Assembly: GCF_009857595.1 (NCBI RefSeq) | Contig: NZ_WWCU01000006.1 | Span: forward strand, 124,001 to 188,000 | Length of the DNA stretch: 64,000 nucleotides | Reading direction: 5' to 3' | Source of the DNA: Pseudoduganella aquatica | Lineage (GTDB): Bacteria > Pseudomonadota > Gammaproteobacteria > Burkholderiales > Burkholderiaceae_D | Part shown: positions 9,052-18,592 of the stretch, in pieces | Layout of the letters: every line of letters begins with the position of its first letter | Position numbering within the stretch: the first letter of the stretch is position 1 | The notes under the pieces: generated by a model | Told to the model about the DNA's origin: nothing | The model's input: only the letters and a program-made list of their open reading frames with translations | Database searches by the model: none | Program-made: the position numbers and the translations under genes

Positions 9052-9485
9052 CAGGTGGCCTCCTCTTGCAGGATCACCGGCTCTATGCCCAGCAGATGGG
9101 ACACGGTGCGCCAAAGCTGGCGCGGCGAGGTCCAGGGCTTGGGCAGGAAGGCGTGCGCCTGCAGGCGCAGGCCGGGATGGCGGGCCGAATACAGCAGCAC
9201 CGGCATGCGTTCCCGGCGCTGCCGCAGCTGCTCCAGCAGCACCGTGCCGTCGCCATCGGGCAGGTCCGGATCGAGTACCACCAGCGCGTAGCTGGCCTGC
9301 TCCACCTTGCCCAACGCCTCGGCCAGCGTGGCCACGTGCACCACTTCCGTTTCCGGCACCAGCAGCGTGGCCAGCACCAGCGCGGCGTCGCTGTCGCCGT
9401 CAACGTGCAGCACACGCGGCACTTCGGTGACCAGGGCCGCCAGCTCTTCCATCACGTCACCGATTGCGTGCAGATTGTCCTTCAT
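9051..9485 (-). CDS. Stand-alone receiver-domain response regulator (2)
   Basis: A 144-residue protein with a 25-residue N-terminal extension and one receiver domain. Compared with CheY the first acidic site reads VDGDSD rather than a clean Asp-Asp pair. The acceptor Asp (VVLDPDLPDGDG), the Ser (LLYSAR) and the Lys (FLPKPW) are present. The start MKDNLHAIGDVM is preceded by GGAGAAAAGAAG, a good ribosome binding site; a longer upstream reading frame has no such site. It is coupled to the next receiver gene. With no effector domain it may act in a phosphorelay or by protein contact. Confidence 0.85.
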   Translation of the reverse strand: MKDNLHAIGDVMEELAALVTEVPRVLHVDGDSDAALVLATLLVPETEVVHVATLAEALGKVEQASYALVVLDPDLPDGDGTVLLEQLRQRRERMPVLLYSARHPGLRLQAHAFLPKPWTSPRQLWRTVSHLLGIEPVILQEEAT

Positions 9486-9742
9486 CTTCTTTTCTCCGCC
9501 CGCAGCCAAGGCGGCTGCGGTTTGCTTGTTGCGCAGTGCCTGAAGCCAGAAGGCGCGCGCGCACAGCAGCGGCGGGGCCGTATCGATGGATTCAGGGTGC
9601 AAGGTCGGCGGAGCTGGGCCGAAATTCAGATACAGCGGCAGGGAGCGGGCGGCTGCAAGAGGAAGCAACGGGGCGGTTCAGGACCCCGTGCTTGTGGATA
9701 CAAGTTTAGCGTATTTCAGGCGAAACGGTTTTATTTTCGGAC

Positions 9743-10372
9743 TTATTTTTTCAGCCGTGCACTAAACGCAGCATGCAAACCATTCAATGTTTCCTCGGCC
9801 GTCAGCAGCTGGTCGGCAATCTCGTTGATCTTGCGACGGCTGGAACGCGCATGGTCGCGCAGCACCTCGAACGCGGTGTTGCGGTCGGTCTGGAACTTGC
9901 ACATCAACAGGCCGACGGCCAGGCTGGTCTCGCGCCCGGCGGCCAGCGCCGCATTCAGATTCAGTTCGGTGCGGCGCAGCTGGCGGATTTCGTCGGCGCG
10001 CGCCAGACCGGCTTCGAAGGCCGGCATCAGGTGCTGCTCGTCCACCGGCTTGACCACAAAGCCAACCGCGCCGTAAGCGGCGGCCTGCTTGGCCGCGTCG
10101 CTGTCGCCGCGTCCGGACAGGAACATGAACGGCACCGAGGTGTTGCGGTTGAGCTGCTTGGCCAGTTCCAGGCCGGACATGCCGGGCATGTGGATGTCGA
10201 GCAGCGCCATGTCCGGTTCGCGCTCGGCCACCTGGGCCAGCGCCTGGTCGGCCGAATAGGCCAGCACCGTGTCGTAACCGGCATGGTGCAGCACTTCGCT
10301 AAGGAAGGCGGCCAGCAACTGGTCGTCGTCAACTATCAGTATCAGGCGCTTCGCCGGGGTGGGTGCATTCAT
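9743..10372 (-). CDS. Response regulator with C-terminal ANTAR (RNA-binding) domain
   Basis: A 209-residue two-domain regulator. The receiver (about residues 10-125) has ILIVDDDQ, ALLDIHMPGMSG, FLSGRG and VVKPVD, so it should accept phosphate. The C-terminal part, AVGLLMCKFQTDRNTAFEVL followed by HARSSRRKINEIADQLL, fits the ANTAR three-helix pattern, which in NasR/AmiR/EutV proteins binds paired RNA hairpins and blocks transcription termination. The start MNAPTPAKR has AAGG about 9 bases upstream. It probably forms a separate unit, about 255 bases from the two receiver genes. No obvious antiterminated leader RNA is adjacent, so its target is not visible. Confidence 0.87.
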   Translation of the reverse strand: MNAPTPAKRLILIVDDDQLLAAFLSEVLHHAGYDTVLAYSADQALAQVAEREPDMALLDIHMPGMSGLELAKQLNRNTSVPFMFLSGRGDSDAAKQAAAYGAVGFVVKPVDEQHLMPAFEAGLARADEIRQLRRTELNLNAALAAGRETSLAVGLLMCKFQTDRNTAFEVLRDHARSSRRKINEIADQLLTAEETLNGLHAAFSARLKK

Positions 10373-10439
10373 TGTTCGCAACCTTGAGCGGAAGATAATG
10401 CAACCGATTATAAGACGATCGCGCCGCGCCGGCGCGAAT

Positions 10440-11078
10440 TTATTCGCTGATGAATTCTTCCACGGCTTCAGCCAGGAACAGCGCGTTGAAATCGCGCACC
10501 GCCTGGGCCGGGTCTTCCACCATGTAGACGCCGCTCACGGCCGCCACCATGTGCGCCCCGCGCGCCACCAGCGGCGCGGCGTTCTGCGGCGTCATGCCGC
10601 CGATGACCACGCGCGGCAGGTGCACGCGCCGGCGCGCCTCGTCCAGTATCTCGGGCTGCGTGGTGACGGCATACTGCTTCACGCGCGACAGGTAGAAGCC
10701 GCCGAAGGCGACGTAGCTGGCGCCGGCTTCCTGCGCGTCGAGCGCCAGCTGCATCTCGCCGTAGCAGGAGGCGCCGATGATGGTGTCCGGCCCGAGCAGC
10801 GCGCGGGTCTGGGCAATGCGGGCGTCGGTGCCGCCGAGGTGGATGCCGTCCGCGCCGATCAGCAGGCACAGGTCGACATGGTCGTTGACGATGAAGGGCA
10901 CGCCGTAGCGGCGGCACAGCGCCAGCAGCTCCGCGCTCTGCTTCATGCGCAATTCGGGGCTGGCATCCTTGTGGCGGTACTGCAGCATGGCCACGCCTTC
11001 GGCCAGCGCCTGTTCGGTGACGTCGAGCAGGCGGGCGGTGTCGTCCCAGTTGGGGGTAACCAGATAAAGTCCTTGCAT
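10440..11078 (-). CDS. thiE: Thiamine-phosphate synthase
   Basis: Joins HMP-pyrophosphate and thiazole phosphate to make thiamine monophosphate. The 212-residue TIM-barrel protein shows the expected phosphate- and substrate-binding segments: LQYRHKDAS, PFIVNDHVDLCLLIGADGIHLGG, and the C-terminal VVIGGMTPQNAAPLVARGA and VSGVYM. It is the last gene of the thi operon, 28 bases after thiD. The start MQGLYLVTPN is preceded by AGAGAGACC. Confidence 0.94.
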   Translation of the reverse strand: MQGLYLVTPNWDDTARLLDVTEQALAEGVAMLQYRHKDASPELRMKQSAELLALCRRYGVPFIVNDHVDLCLLIGADGIHLGGTDARIAQTRALLGPDTIIGASCYGEMQLALDAQEAGASYVAFGGFYLSRVKQYAVTTQPEILDEARRRVHLPRVVIGGMTPQNAAPLVARGAHMVAAVSGVYMVEDPAQAVRDFNALFLAEAVEEFISE

Positions 11079-11106
11079 GATGGTCTCTCTTTGATAGTTG
11101 TAGTGA

Positions 11107-12006
11107 CTAGCGTTGTGGAATGCGCTGGCCGGGCGCGATGGCAAAGGCGGCGGCCAGCGCGCCATGCGTGTAGTCTTGCGCGCGCGCCAGCGCCTGCTGC
11201 ATCGGAACGCCTTGCGCCAGCAGGCCGGCGGCAGCGGCGGCCAGCGTGCAGCCGCTGCCGTGGAACTCGCCGGGCAGGCGGGCCCAATGCCAGGCCCGCT
11301 CCTGCCCCGGCGTCGGCGCGGCGCTGAACCAGCGGTTGATGACGGTGTCGCCGCCGCCATGGCCGCCCGTGACCAGCACGTGGCGGCAGCCCTGCCCCAG
11401 CAAGACCCGCGCAGCGCGCTGCGAATCCGCATCGGCGCCGGCGGGTGACTCGGCGGCGCCGGCCGCCGCATCCGCCGCTTCCGCCGTGCTGCCGGTGCGC
11501 GCCAGCGCCAAAGCTTCCGGCCCGTTGGGCGTGATCAGCGTGACCAGAGGCAGCAGCGCCGCCAGCGCCTGCACCGCGTCGCCGCGCGAGAGCAGGTCGC
11601 CGTGGCCGCTTGCCAGCACGGGGTCGAGCACGACGGGCAGCGTATCGCCCGCTCCGGCGCGCAGTTCGGCGCGTAGTTCGGCGATCACCTGCGCTATGGC
11701 GCGCGCGTTGGCGGCGCTGCCGGGGATGCCGATTTTGACCGCATCCACCGTCACCCTGGCTGCCAGCGCGCGGGCCTGGCGCAGCACCACATCCGGCTCC
11801 ACCGGCAGCACTTCGTACACACGGTCATTGTCCTGCACCGTGAGCGCGGTGATGACCGGCAGCGCATGCGCACCCTGTGCACGTATCGCCAGGATGTCGG
11901 CAGCGATGCCGGCGCCGCCCGACGGATCAGCGCCGGAAAACACCAGCACGCAGCGCCTCCGCGCATTCGGCCCGCCCGCATCCGCAGCGGCAGCGCTCAC
12001 CGTCAT
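11107..12006 (-). CDS. thiD: Hydroxymethylpyrimidine/phosphomethylpyrimidine kinase
   Basis: Carries out the two phosphorylations that turn HMP into HMP-pyrophosphate for ThiE. The 299-residue ribokinase-fold protein has [59 protein letters not shown] and the anion-hole region [14 protein letters not shown]. An Ala/Gly-rich insertion (near residues 180-200, [14 protein letters not shown]) is longer than in most ThiD proteins and is probably a surface loop. Its ATG overlaps the thiG stop (ATGA), indicating translational coupling. Confidence 0.93.
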   Translation of the reverse strand: MTVSAAAADAGGPNARRRCVLVFSGADPSGGAGIAADILAIRAQGAHALPVITALTVQDNDRVYEVLPVEPDVVLRQARALAARVTVDAVKIGIPGSAANARAIAQVIAELRAELRAGAGDTLPVVLDPVLASGHGDLLSRGDAVQALAALLPLVTLITPNGPEALALARTGSTAEAADAAAGAAESPAGADADSQRAARVLLGQGCRHVLVTGGHGGGDTVINRWFSAAPTPGQERAWHWARLPGEFHGSGCTLAAAAAGLLAQGVPMQQALARAQDYTHGALAAAFAIAPGQRIPQR

Positions 12007-12803
12007 ACCATCCTGCCCGCCATCGGCGACGACGGCGAGGCCGCGAACTTGCGCGCAATGCGCCCGGACAGGAAGGCTTCACGCCCAGCCTGCACGCCCA
12101 GCTTCATGGCTCGCGCCATGCGCACCGGATCCTGCGCGCCGGCAATGGCGGTATTCATCAGCACACCGTCACAGCCCAGCTCCATCGCGATGGCCGCATC
12201 CGACGCCGTGCCGACGCCCGCATCCACCAGCACCGGCACCTTGGCCTGCTCGATAATCAGCGACAGATTCCATGGATTGAGTATCCCCATGCCGGAGCCG
12301 ATCAGCGACGCCAGCGGCATCACCGCCACGCAGCCGATATCCTCCAGCATGCGTGCCTGGATAGGATCGTCGCTGCAATAAACCATCACATCGAAACCAT
12401 CCTTCACCAGCTCCTTCGCCGCCACCAGCGTCTCCGGCATATTGGGGAACAGGGTCTTCTCGTCGCCCAGCACCTCCAGCTTCACCAGCTTGTGGCCGTT
12501 GAGCAGCTCGCGCGCCATTTGCAGCGTGTAGACCGCGTCCTTGGCCGAATAGCAGCCGGCGGTGTTGGGCAGGATGGTGTACTGCGACGGCGGCAGCACG
12601 TCCAGCAAGCTGGGCGCCTTCGGGTCCTGGCCGATGTTCACGCGGCGGATCGCCACCGTGATGATTTCAGCGCCCGCCGCGTCGGTCGCCTCGCGGGTCT
12701 GCGGCAGGTCTTTGTATTTGCCGCTGCCCACCAGCAGGCGGGAGGTGTAAGTCTTGCCTGCAATGGTCAGCAGGTCTTCATTTTTCAGGTCACGCATTTT
12801 CAA
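12003..12803 (-). CDS. thiG: Thiazole synthase
   Basis: Condenses 1-deoxy-D-xylulose 5-phosphate, dehydroglycine and ThiS-thiocarboxylate sulfur into the thiazole phosphate moiety of thiamine. The 266-residue TIM barrel has the Schiff-base lysine context [18 protein letters not shown], the [18 protein letters not shown] phosphate-binding region and [15 protein letters not shown]. Two ATGs open the frame (MKMRDL and MRDL); the first is annotated. It lies 30 bases after thiS and overlaps thiD by four bases. Confidence 0.95.
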   Translation of the reverse strand: MKMRDLKNEDLLTIAGKTYTSRLLVGSGKYKDLPQTREATDAAGAEIITVAIRRVNIGQDPKAPSLLDVLPPSQYTILPNTAGCYSAKDAVYTLQMARELLNGHKLVKLEVLGDEKTLFPNMPETLVAAKELVKDGFDVMVYCSDDPIQARMLEDIGCVAVMPLASLIGSGMGILNPWNLSLIIEQAKVPVLVDAGVGTASDAAIAMELGCDGVLMNTAIAGAQDPVRMARAMKLGVQAGREAFLSGRIARKFAASPSSPMAGRMV

Positions 12804-12833
12804 TCTCCAATTTTTTTGTTTGACACGCCGCGC

Positions 12834-13037
12834 TCAGCCACCGCCGATGGCGCGCACGATGTCCACTTTGTCCTGCGCCTGCAAGGTGCGCCCGCCCCAG
12901 GCCTGGCGCGGCACCACGCTGCGGTTCACAGCCAGCGCCAGCGCCTGGTGCGCCAGCCCCAGCTCCTCCACCAGCGCCTGCAGGCTGTATTGCGGCGGCA
13001 CGCTGCGCGCCTCGCCGTTCAGTTCAATCGCGATCAT
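12834..13037 (-). CDS. thiS: Sulfur carrier protein ThiS
   Basis: A 67-residue beta-grasp (ubiquitin-like) carrier whose C-terminal glycine is thiocarboxylated and gives sulfur to ThiG. It ends VDIVRAIGGG, with the required Gly-Gly terminus plus one additional Gly, and begins MIAIELNGEARSVP. The central ALVEELGLAHQALALAVN is typical. It sits 6 bases after thiC. ThiF, which adenylates this tail, is not in the operon and must come from elsewhere, possibly a MoeB-like enzyme. Confidence 0.92.
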   Translation of the reverse strand: MIAIELNGEARSVPPQYSLQALVEELGLAHQALALAVNRSVVPRQAWGGRTLQAQDKVDIVRAIGGG

Positions 13038-13043
13038 GGCGGG

Positions 13044-15029
<1,986 letters not shown>

Positions 15030-15032
15030 CTA

Positions 15033-15117
15033 AAGCTTCCCTTCGCTGGCATTATCCAGATCAGGTTCGGAGGGTATTTCTCACCCGCGCCGCTTTCGCA
15101 ACGCAGGACCCCTAGCG
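15033..15117 (-). ncRNA. TPP (THI-box) riboswitch aptamer
   Basis: On the transcribed strand the element reads from GCTAGGGGTCC through GGGTGAGAAATACCC to CCGAACCTGATCTGGATAA, then TGCCAGCGAAGGGAAGC. These are the conserved P2/P3 and P4/P5 segments of the THI box, including CUGAUCUGGAUAAUGCCAGC-type core bases that clasp the pyrimidine and pyrophosphate. It lies about 110 bases upstream of thiC and should lower thi operon expression when TPP is plentiful. Confidence 0.95.
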
Positions 15118-15210
15118 TGTGCCGCCTTGCGGCAGCGGTTTGAATTATACATGGCCCGCGAACGCAGGCAACATTGATTCGAAACTAAACTTTTTTATTG
15201 CACCGCAGGC

Positions 15211-15591
15211 TCAGCGCGATACGCTGCAGCGGGCAATGCGGTCGATCGAGCCGCTCCACAAGCCACGGTGGCCGCGTTCCTTGGCGACGAACTTTCCTTC
15301 CACCGAGGCGTAGCGCAAAGTTTTGCAGCGCAGCTCGGGGCTGTCCTTGGCGAAGGTGACCCACAGGCCGTTGCGCAGGATGCCGTGGTCGTAGTCGTCG
15401 CGGTGCAGGTAGATTGCATCGCCATCGAACTCGCGCACCAGGTAGCCGCTCACGCGGATTTGCTTGCCGTCGAAGCGCGCGGGGTTTGCGATCAGCTCTA
15501 TCAGGGACACGTCCTGCGGCGGGCGCGCCGCCGGTGCGGCCTGCGCCGCCATTGCCGCCGCCATCATCAGGGCCGCTACGATTGTCTTCAC
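15211..15591 (-). CDS. Predicted periplasmic protein with OB-like domain
   Basis: Unrecognised 126-residue secreted protein. The start is a GTG chosen because GGAG lies 7 bases upstream and the frame opens into a signal peptide (MKTIVAALMMAAAMAAQAAP); a GTG one codon earlier is possible. The mature part, SLIELIANPARFDGKQIRVS followed by GYLV and a His/Asp-rich stretch (YLHRDDYDHG), looks like the small OB-fold domains in bacterial stress-related exported proteins. It ends with two cysteines apart in sequence (LRCKTL, IARCSVS) that could form a disulfide. It lies beyond the TPP aptamer on the same strand and is not part of the thi operon. Confidence 0.65.
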   Translation of the reverse strand: MKTIVAALMMAAAMAAQAAPAARPPQDVSLIELIANPARFDGKQIRVSGYLVREFDGDAIYLHRDDYDHGILRNGLWVTFAKDSPELRCKTLRYASVEGKFVAKERGHRGLWSGSIDRIARCSVSR

Positions 15592-15670
15592 CACCAAACT
15601 CCATCTATCTGTTCAAAATGCGATGATAACCGAGCGTGGCGGCGTTACGGCGCACATCCTCAAGCAGACG

Positions 15671-15697
15671 AAAAAAAGCCCCGCCGAAGCGGGGCTC
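15671..15697 (-). terminator. Rho-independent terminator of the three-gene Asr-like unit
   Basis: Stem AGCCCCGC/GCGGGGCT with a TTCG tetraloop, followed on the minus strand by seven Ts, 18 bases past the stop of the last Asr-like gene. Confidence 0.9.
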
Positions 15698-15714
15698 CAG
15701 GCAAGCGCCGGAAA

Positions 15715-16008
15715 TTACTTCGCGGCTGGCGCAGGTGCGGCTGCGACGGCTGGTGCTGCGGCAGGCGTAGCGGCGGCTGGCGTGGCGGCGGCCTTCTCAG
15801 CATGCTTGCCATCCTTGGCGTGCGATTTCTCTTTCGACTTTTCGGCCTTCTCGGTCTTCACCACTTCCTTGCTTTCCTTGGCTTCCGCTTTCACCACTTT
15901 GGCTTCCGCCTTGGCCGACGGCGCTGGAGCAGCGGCAGGAGCCGGGGTTTGAGCGAAGGTAGCGGTTGCGAACAAGCCGGCGATCAGGGTAGCGATAGTC
16001 TTGGTCAT
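15715..16008 (-). CDS. Small secreted Lys/Ala-rich disordered protein, Asr-like copy 1
   Basis: A 97-residue exported protein. MTKTIATLIAGLFATATFAQ is a signal peptide. The mature chain is only Ala, Pro, Lys, Glu, Ser, Val and a few His (AEAKVVKAEAKESKEVVK, HAKDGKHAEKAA) and should be disordered. It has the signal sequence and composition of enterobacterial acid-shock protein Asr but not clear homology, so the functional link is inference. It is the third gene of a unit of three paralogues (75, 104 and 97 residues) spaced by about 50 bases and followed by a strong terminator. Confidence 0.75.
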   Translation of the reverse strand: MTKTIATLIAGLFATATFAQTPAPAAAPAPSAKAEAKVVKAEAKESKEVVKTEKAEKSKEKSHAKDGKHAEKAAATPAAATPAAAPAVAAAPAPAAK

Positions 16009-16056
16009 GATATTTTTTCCTTGGTCAGTATATGAATGGTTTGTTCGGTGCTGCGA

Positions 16057-16371
16057 TTACTTGGCGGCCGGAGTGGTGGCCGAAGCGACGACCGGGGCTG
16101 CTGGTGCTGCTGGTGCTGCGGCCGGGGCGCTTGCGGTTTTTTCCGCCGGCTTGGCTGCGGCTTTGCTGTGGTGCGTGCCCTTGGCGGCTTTCTTGTGTTC
16201 TTTCGCAGGTTCCGCTTTCACATCGGTCTTCGCGGCTTCCTTGGTTTCCGCTTTCGCGGCAACCGCCTCGGTCTTGGCGGAAGGCGCTGGCGCGGCTGCA
16301 GGCGCCGGGGTTTGTGCGAAAGCTGCGGTTGCGAACAGGCCGGCGATCAGGGTAGCGATAGTCTTGGTCAT
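16057..16371 (-). CDS. Small secreted Lys/Ala-rich disordered protein, Asr-like copy 2
   Basis: A 104-residue paralogue with nearly the same signal peptide as copies 1 and 4 (MTKTIATLIAGLFATAAFAQ). The mature part contains AKAETKEAAKTDVKAEPAKE and KKAAKGTHHSKAAAKPAEK, then an Ala/Pro-rich end. The His-His near the middle recalls the HHK repeats of Asr. Its 5' untranslated stretch (GATATAAACGGTTTA region near 16390 on the + strand) is shared with copy 4, showing that duplication included upstream DNA. It is the middle gene of the three-gene unit. Confidence 0.75.
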   Translation of the reverse strand: MTKTIATLIAGLFATAAFAQTPAPAAAPAPSAKTEAVAAKAETKEAAKTDVKAEPAKEHKKAAKGTHHSKAAAKPAEKTASAPAAAPAAPAAPVVASATTPAAK

Positions 16372-16423
16372 GGTGTATTCCTCTGTAATGATATAAACGG
16401 TTTATTTAGTTAACTTTTACTGC

Positions 16424-16651
16424 TTACTTCGTTGCAGGGGCGGCTGGCTTTGCCGCTTCCTTGACTTCTTTATGTTCTGCCTTGTGCTCTGCTTTGTGTT
16501 CTGCTTTGACTGCGGCTTTGGTTTCCACTTTTACTTCGGTCTTGGCTACCGGTGCTGCTGGAGCGGCGGGCGCCGTTGCTGGTGCGGAGGCCTGTGCAAA
16601 CGCAGCGCTAGCGAACAGTCCGGCGATCAGGGTAGCGATTACTTTTTTCAT
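16424..16651 (-). CDS. Small secreted Lys/Ala-rich disordered protein, Asr-like copy 3
   Basis: A 75-residue paralogue, the shortest and most diverged in its signal peptide (MKKVIATLIAGLFASAAFAQ). The mature chain has three near-repeats of the form AEHK (VKAEHKAEHKAEHKEVK) and an Ala/Pro-rich start. It is the first gene of the three-gene unit and lies about 90 bases from TGTAAG boxes at 16741-16777 that probably control the unit. Codon usage is slightly less GC-rich than in the neighbours. Confidence 0.72.
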   Translation of the reverse strand: MKKVIATLIAGLFASAAFAQASAPATAPAAPAAPVAKTEVKVETKAAVKAEHKAEHKAEHKEVKEAAKPAAPATK

Positions 16652-16740
16652 TTTTCAGTCCTCTTTCTAGTTTGTGGTTTCGTGCACATTTGCCGTGTCA
16701 CTGAGCAGAAAACGCGGCCCGGTTTCATGCAGTTGACGGG

Positions 16741-16777
16741 CTTTACACGCGCTTACAACTTGCGGTAATTGCTTACA
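16741..16777 (-). promoter_or_regulatory. Phased TGTAAG boxes upstream of Asr-like copies 3-2-1
   Basis: On the minus strand TGTAAGC, TGTAAGC and TGTAAAG start 20 and 10 bases apart; the last two read GTAAG-N5-GTAAA, like boxes of OmpR-family regulators such as CpxR. The surrounding 75 bases are duplicated upstream of copy 4. Confidence 0.55.
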
Positions 16778-16783
16778 GTTAGC

Positions 16784-16812
16784 CAAAAAAAATCCCCGCC
16801 GAAGCGGGGATC
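16784..16812 (-). terminator. Rho-independent terminator after the first DUF4214 gene
   Basis: Stem ATCCCCGC/GCGGGGAT with a TTCG loop and a run of Ts on the minus strand, 23 bases after the stop codon. It is almost identical to the terminator after Asr-like copy 4. Confidence 0.9.
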
Positions 16813-16834
16813 CATTTTCGGCAAGCAGGCCGGG

Positions 16835-18064
16835 TCAGGCAAACGGCGTGTAAGAGATCCCATTCTGAATAGCGCCAATGACCTGCAACTGGTTCTCCGC
16901 ACTTTCGCTGAAGCTCACCAGCATGTCGGCATAGGCCAAACCATTCTTGACGGAGTTGCTCCAATATTCGAGTCCGCCCTGGTCCGGCGCGCGGTGCAGC
17001 ACATTGGCGTACAGCTTGGAGATAAACGCGTCGGCCGACAGATTGGCGCCGTACATACCCTGGAATTCGGCGCTCCCAATAAAGCTGCCTGCAACGTCCC
17101 GCATACTGCTGCCGGCATCCAGCACCGCCATCCAATAGCCCAGGCCACCGATGTCCGGCGTGCGGTTGAGCGCCGCCTGATACACGCGGTAGGCCATGCC
17201 CGCGTTGCCGGCGATATCAAAGGCAAGCGCGCCGTCGGCAAATTTCACGCGTTCGATATTGCCCGTCATGTCGATGCTCTGGCTGCCGTTCAGCGATGAA
17301 ACGTTGAAGCCAGCAGCAGTCTTGGCGATCGCGTAGGTGGACTTTGCACCGCTGTACTTCAGCACATCGACGCCGCTGCCGCCATCAATGCGGTGGGAGC
17401 CCGACAGCACCGATATCACGTCGTTGCCCGCGCCCGCATCCACATGCAGCTGCCCGCCACCGCCGCCGATCGTGACGGTGTCGTTACCCGTGCCAGCCAT
17501 GATCCACGCATCGCCGTATATCCGCGCCGGCAGGTTGAGGCTGATGGTGTCATTCCCGGTAAAGAGCGCGCTGTTTGCCAGCATGCTGGAATCGATTACC
17601 TGGCTGGCGCTCAGCGGCGCCGACAGCCCCGTGAGGCGCTCATAGCTGCCGTCGCGGTATTCGGTGACATAGGAGGACATGACGCCGCTCACCGATGAAT
17701 GGCTCAGTCCCTGCGCAATGGTCAGCGAATTGCCGCTTACCTGGAAATCGCCCGCAATGGTGGTCGATGCCATCACCTTGTCGGCGGTCAGCACAAGCTT
17801 GGACAGTGTGCCCCTGACATCGCCGCTCGGGGTGGAGTTCAGCAGCCCGTTGAACTGGATGCCCACGTTGCCGAACTGCTGGTTGTAGTCGGCCGAATAC
17901 GAAGGCAATATCGTGGTGATTTTGAACGCGCCGGCAAGGCGCACTTCAATGCCGGTGGCGGTCGCCGTGCAGCTCAGCGCATTGGGATTGGACAGCGTAA
18001 CGCCAGTGCACACTGAATAGTAGTTCTGCTCCTCACCCACTGCGTGGCTGACACCGCTAGGCAA
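16835..18064 (-). CDS. DUF4214 domain protein with RTX-like repeats, start unclear or 5'-truncated
   Basis: A 409-residue frame. The N-terminal part (about 1-190) is unrecognised, with two cysteines 15 apart. The middle has glycine/aspartate-rich RTX-like turns (GTGNDTVTIGGGGG, DAGAGNDVISVLSG, DGGSGVDVLKYSG). The C-terminus is a DUF4214 module (AYRVYQAALNRTPDIGGLGY, ANVLHRAPDQGGLEYW, LVSFSESAENQLQVIG). Such proteins are often exported by type I secretion; no T1SS genes are near. There is no ATG start: the frame opens inside the upstream gene's terminator, and only a TTG (18064) or GTG (18040) without a good ribosome binding site is available. It may have lost its 5' end. The end matches the 463-residue protein at 23.1-24.5 kb. 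Confidence 0.7.
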   Translation of the reverse strand: MPSGVSHAVGEEQNYYSVCTGVTLSNPNALSCTATATGIEVRLAGAFKITTILPSYSADYNQQFGNVGIQFNGLLNSTPSGDVRGTLSKLVLTADKVMASTTIAGDFQVSGNSLTIAQGLSHSSVSGVMSSYVTEYRDGSYERLTGLSAPLSASQVIDSSMLANSALFTGNDTISLNLPARIYGDAWIMAGTGNDTVTIGGGGGQLHVDAGAGNDVISVLSGSHRIDGGSGVDVLKYSGAKSTYAIAKTAAGFNVSSLNGSQSIDMTGNIERVKFADGALAFDIAGNAGMAYRVYQAALNRTPDIGGLGYWMAVLDAGSSMRDVAGSFIGSAEFQGMYGANLSADAFISKLYANVLHRAPDQGGLEYWSNSVKNGLAYADMLVSFSESAENQLQVIGAIQNGISYTPFA

Positions 18065-18089
18065 AAAAAATCCCCGCCGAAGCGGGGAT
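18062..18089 (-). terminator. Rho-independent terminator after Asr-like copy 4
   Basis: Stem ATCCCCGC/GCGGGGAT with a TTCG loop and eight Ts on the minus strand, 20 bases after the stop. The DUF4214 frame begins within its T-run. Confidence 0.9.
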
Positions 18090-18109
18090 GCACCTCAGGT
18101 TCGACAGTC

Positions 18110-18454
18110 TTACTTGGCTGGCGCGGCAGGGACGGCGGCGGTTTCAGCTGCCTTGACTTCCTTGGCCGCCTTGGCGTGCGCCTTGGCTTTCGATTTTGCA
18201 GACTTCTCATGCGCCTTGGCTTTTTCGACTTTGGCGTCGGCCTTGGCACTGGCCACATCGGCGTTGGCGCTGGCTACGGTTTTGGCTTCCTTGGCGTCGG
18301 CTTTCACAACTTCCTTGGTTTCCTTGGCTTCGGCTTTCACAACCTTGGCTTCGGCTTTCGCCGCTGGCACAGGCGATGCGGCAGGGGCTGGGGTTTGGGC
18401 GAAGGCTGCGGTAGCGAACAGGCCGGCGATCAGGGTAGCGATGGTCTTGGTCAT
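18110..18454 (-). CDS. Small secreted Lys/Ala-rich disordered protein, Asr-like copy 4
   Basis: A 114-residue paralogue with the same signal peptide as copy 2 (MTKTIATLIAGLFATAAFAQ). I chose this ATG over an in-frame one 19 codons upstream because of the signal peptide and the AAGAGGATTAC ribosome site. The mature chain is Lys/Glu/Ala-rich with near-repeats (AKAEAKVVKAEAKETKEVVK, KADAKVEKAKAHEKSAKSKA) and few Pro. It is transcribed alone: a duplicated control region with TGTAAG boxes lies upstream and a strong terminator follows. It is separated from the other three copies by the DUF4214 gene. Confidence 0.75.
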   Translation of the reverse strand: MTKTIATLIAGLFATAAFAQTPAPAASPVPAAKAEAKVVKAEAKETKEVVKADAKEAKTVASANADVASAKADAKVEKAKAHEKSAKSKAKAHAKAAKEVKAAETAAVPAAPAK

Positions 18455-18592
18455 GATGTAATCCTCTTTAAATTGATATAAACGGTTTAGTTTGTTACCA
18501 CGAAGTTTCACTCATCCACTTCAGTTCCAGGGCAGCTGGTTTTGCCGCGTCTCTGGGCAGAAAACGCGGGCCGGAAGGCCGCAGTTGACGAG

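Noticed and set aside
15655..15714. Possible small RNA between the OB-like gene and Asr-like copy 1
   Set aside because: The only structure is the terminator hairpin of the Asr-like unit; no separate promoter is evident.
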